From assembly GCA_030044455.1 (NCBI GenBank), contig JASHVU010000251.1:1-6938 (forward strand): a stretch of 6,938 nt of DNA. Direction: 5' to 3'. This document shows, one piece after another, positions 6,242 through 6,938 of this stretch (positions are counted from its first letter, which is position 1; every line of letters starts with the position of its first letter). Source of the stretch: Acidobacteriaceae bacterium (lineage in GTDB: Bacteria > Acidobacteriota > Terriglobia > Terriglobales > Acidobacteriaceae). A model generated the notes under the pieces. The model had not been told where the DNA came from and did not search any database. It saw only the letters and a program-made list of their open reading frames with translations. A program made the translations under genes and the position numbers.

Positions 6242-6938
6242 TTAGGACCATGCGTGCGCTCTGCCTGCTCATTTCTCTCGCTCTTCCGAGTGCAATAGTC
6301 CTTGGTCAAAGCGCGATGTCGGCGCCGGCGTTCGATGTTGCCTCAGTAAAACCGAGCCAGCACATCGTCGGACCCGACTACAACAATCAATTGACGTACT
6401 CGCCAGACGGGCTCACCGCCCGAAACGTCACGCTCAAGCGTCTCATTGCCGAGGCGTATGGCCTGCAGTTGAATCAGGTGTCAGGGCCGAGCTGGATCGA
6501 CCAGAACGAATACGACATCGACGCCAGAGCAGGCGGGGTGGGCACCAGAGGACTAATGGCCCCGCTGCTGCGAACTCTTCTTGCCGAACGGTTCGATCTG
6601 GTGGAGCACAACGAAGTGCGGGAGACGCGCATGTACCAGCTGGTTGTGGGCAAGTCTGGCCCCAAAATTCACCCGCTGAAAGACGGTGAAACGCCTGCGG
6701 CGCAGCCCGGATTCCATTTTCACGGCGACATGCGCCAGTTTGCCGATCTGCTGGCGCTCCAGTTCTCGATCCCGGCGCCAACGAGCTCAAGCGAGCCCGT
6801 TCGGGCTGGCGGACCCCAGATTCCGGTGGTGGACAAAACCGGGCTTGCAGGTGTCTTTGATTTCAGCGTGGACGGGCCTCCCGAGTTGGGCACGGATATG
6901 TTCACCCGCTGGCAAAGAACACTTCGAGATCAACTGGG
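6238..6938 (+). CDS. TIGR03435 family secreted protein, partial (3' end beyond the right edge)
   Basis: The frame is open from the ATG at 6238 to the edge (233 codons plus two bases). The N-terminus has basic residues followed by a hydrophobic stretch (LCLLISLALPSAIVLG), a Sec signal peptide without a lipobox cysteine, so the protein is probably exported. The mature part matches the TIGR03435 pattern I know: FDVASVKPS at the start, then GLTARNVTLKRLIAEAYGL, VSGPSWIDQNEYDIDAR, LLRTLLAERFDLVEHNE and MYQLVVGKSGPKIHPL, and near the end VVDKTGLAGVFDFSV. The family is expanded in Acidobacteriota and its function is unknown to me. The start is uncertain: ATG codons at 6220 and 6250 are in frame and none has a well-spaced ribosome binding site. 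AGGA at 6244-6247 is only 2 nt from the ATG at 6250. It lies 142 bp after clpX, behind a hairpin, and is probably a separate unit. Confidence 0.85.
   Translation, partial: MLRTMRALCLLISLALPSAIVLGQSAMSAPAFDVASVKPSQHIVGPDYNNQLTYSPDGLTARNVTLKRLIAEAYGLQLNQVSGPSWIDQNEYDIDARAGGVGTRGLMAPLLRTLLAERFDLVEHNEVRETRMYQLVVGKSGPKIHPLKDGETPAAQPGFHFHGDMRQFADLLALQFSIPAPTSSSEPVRAGGPQIPVVDKTGLAGVFDFSVDGPPELGTDMFTRWQRTLRDQL

Overview
The window looks like a high-GC chromosomal segment from an acidobacterium. The clearest lineage clue is the partial gene at the right edge, which reads as a TIGR03435-type secreted protein, a family expanded mainly in Acidobacteriota (recalled family knowledge). The exported Gfo/Idh/MocA oxidoreductase and the sequence style of the palindromic intergenic elements fit the same source. 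No insertion sequence, phage gene, CRISPR array, rRNA or intact tRNA is visible.

Layout. Positions 1-533 (minus) hold the 5' part of a small membrane protein with an N-terminal zinc ribbon and a DUF2569 domain; it runs off the left edge. Positions 709-1833 (minus) encode a Sec-exported Gfo/Idh/MocA-type dehydrogenase. Between them lies a nested inverted repeat (about 603-712). A divergent intergenic region of about 180 bp, with small palindromes, separates the oxidoreductase from a 105-aa CPCC-type cysteine-rich protein (2017-2334, plus). A non-coding stretch of 297 bp (2335-2631) follows, with a hairpin after the CPCC stop and a plausible sigma70-type promoter at 2429-2457. Then comes the conserved protein quality-control cluster tig (2632-4026, TTG start), clpP (4135-4725) and clpX (4824-6095), all on the plus strand with gaps of about 100 bp. 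After clpX there is a palindromic element (6138-6173) and then the TIGR03435-like gene (6238 to the end).

How the genes work together. Trigger factor meets nascent chains at the ribosome. ClpX unfolds tagged or damaged proteins and feeds them into the ClpP chamber. Key residues are intact: the ClpP Ser98/His123/Asp173 triad, and in ClpX the four-cysteine zinc site, Walker A and B, pore loop, an LGF ClpP-docking tripeptide and the sensor-2 arginine. The tig-clpP-clpX order is the common bacterial one, but lon does not follow clpX here. The other genes have no evident functional link to this cluster.

I found no convincing undescribed multi-gene system. The observations most worth a second look are non-coding or at protein ends: two palindromic elements with the same outer borders but different stems, a heptanucleotide tandem repeat running into the clpP ribosome binding site, a histidine-rich N-terminal tail on trigger factor, and the periplasmic oxidoreductase with tyrosine where the family usually has the catalytic histidine.
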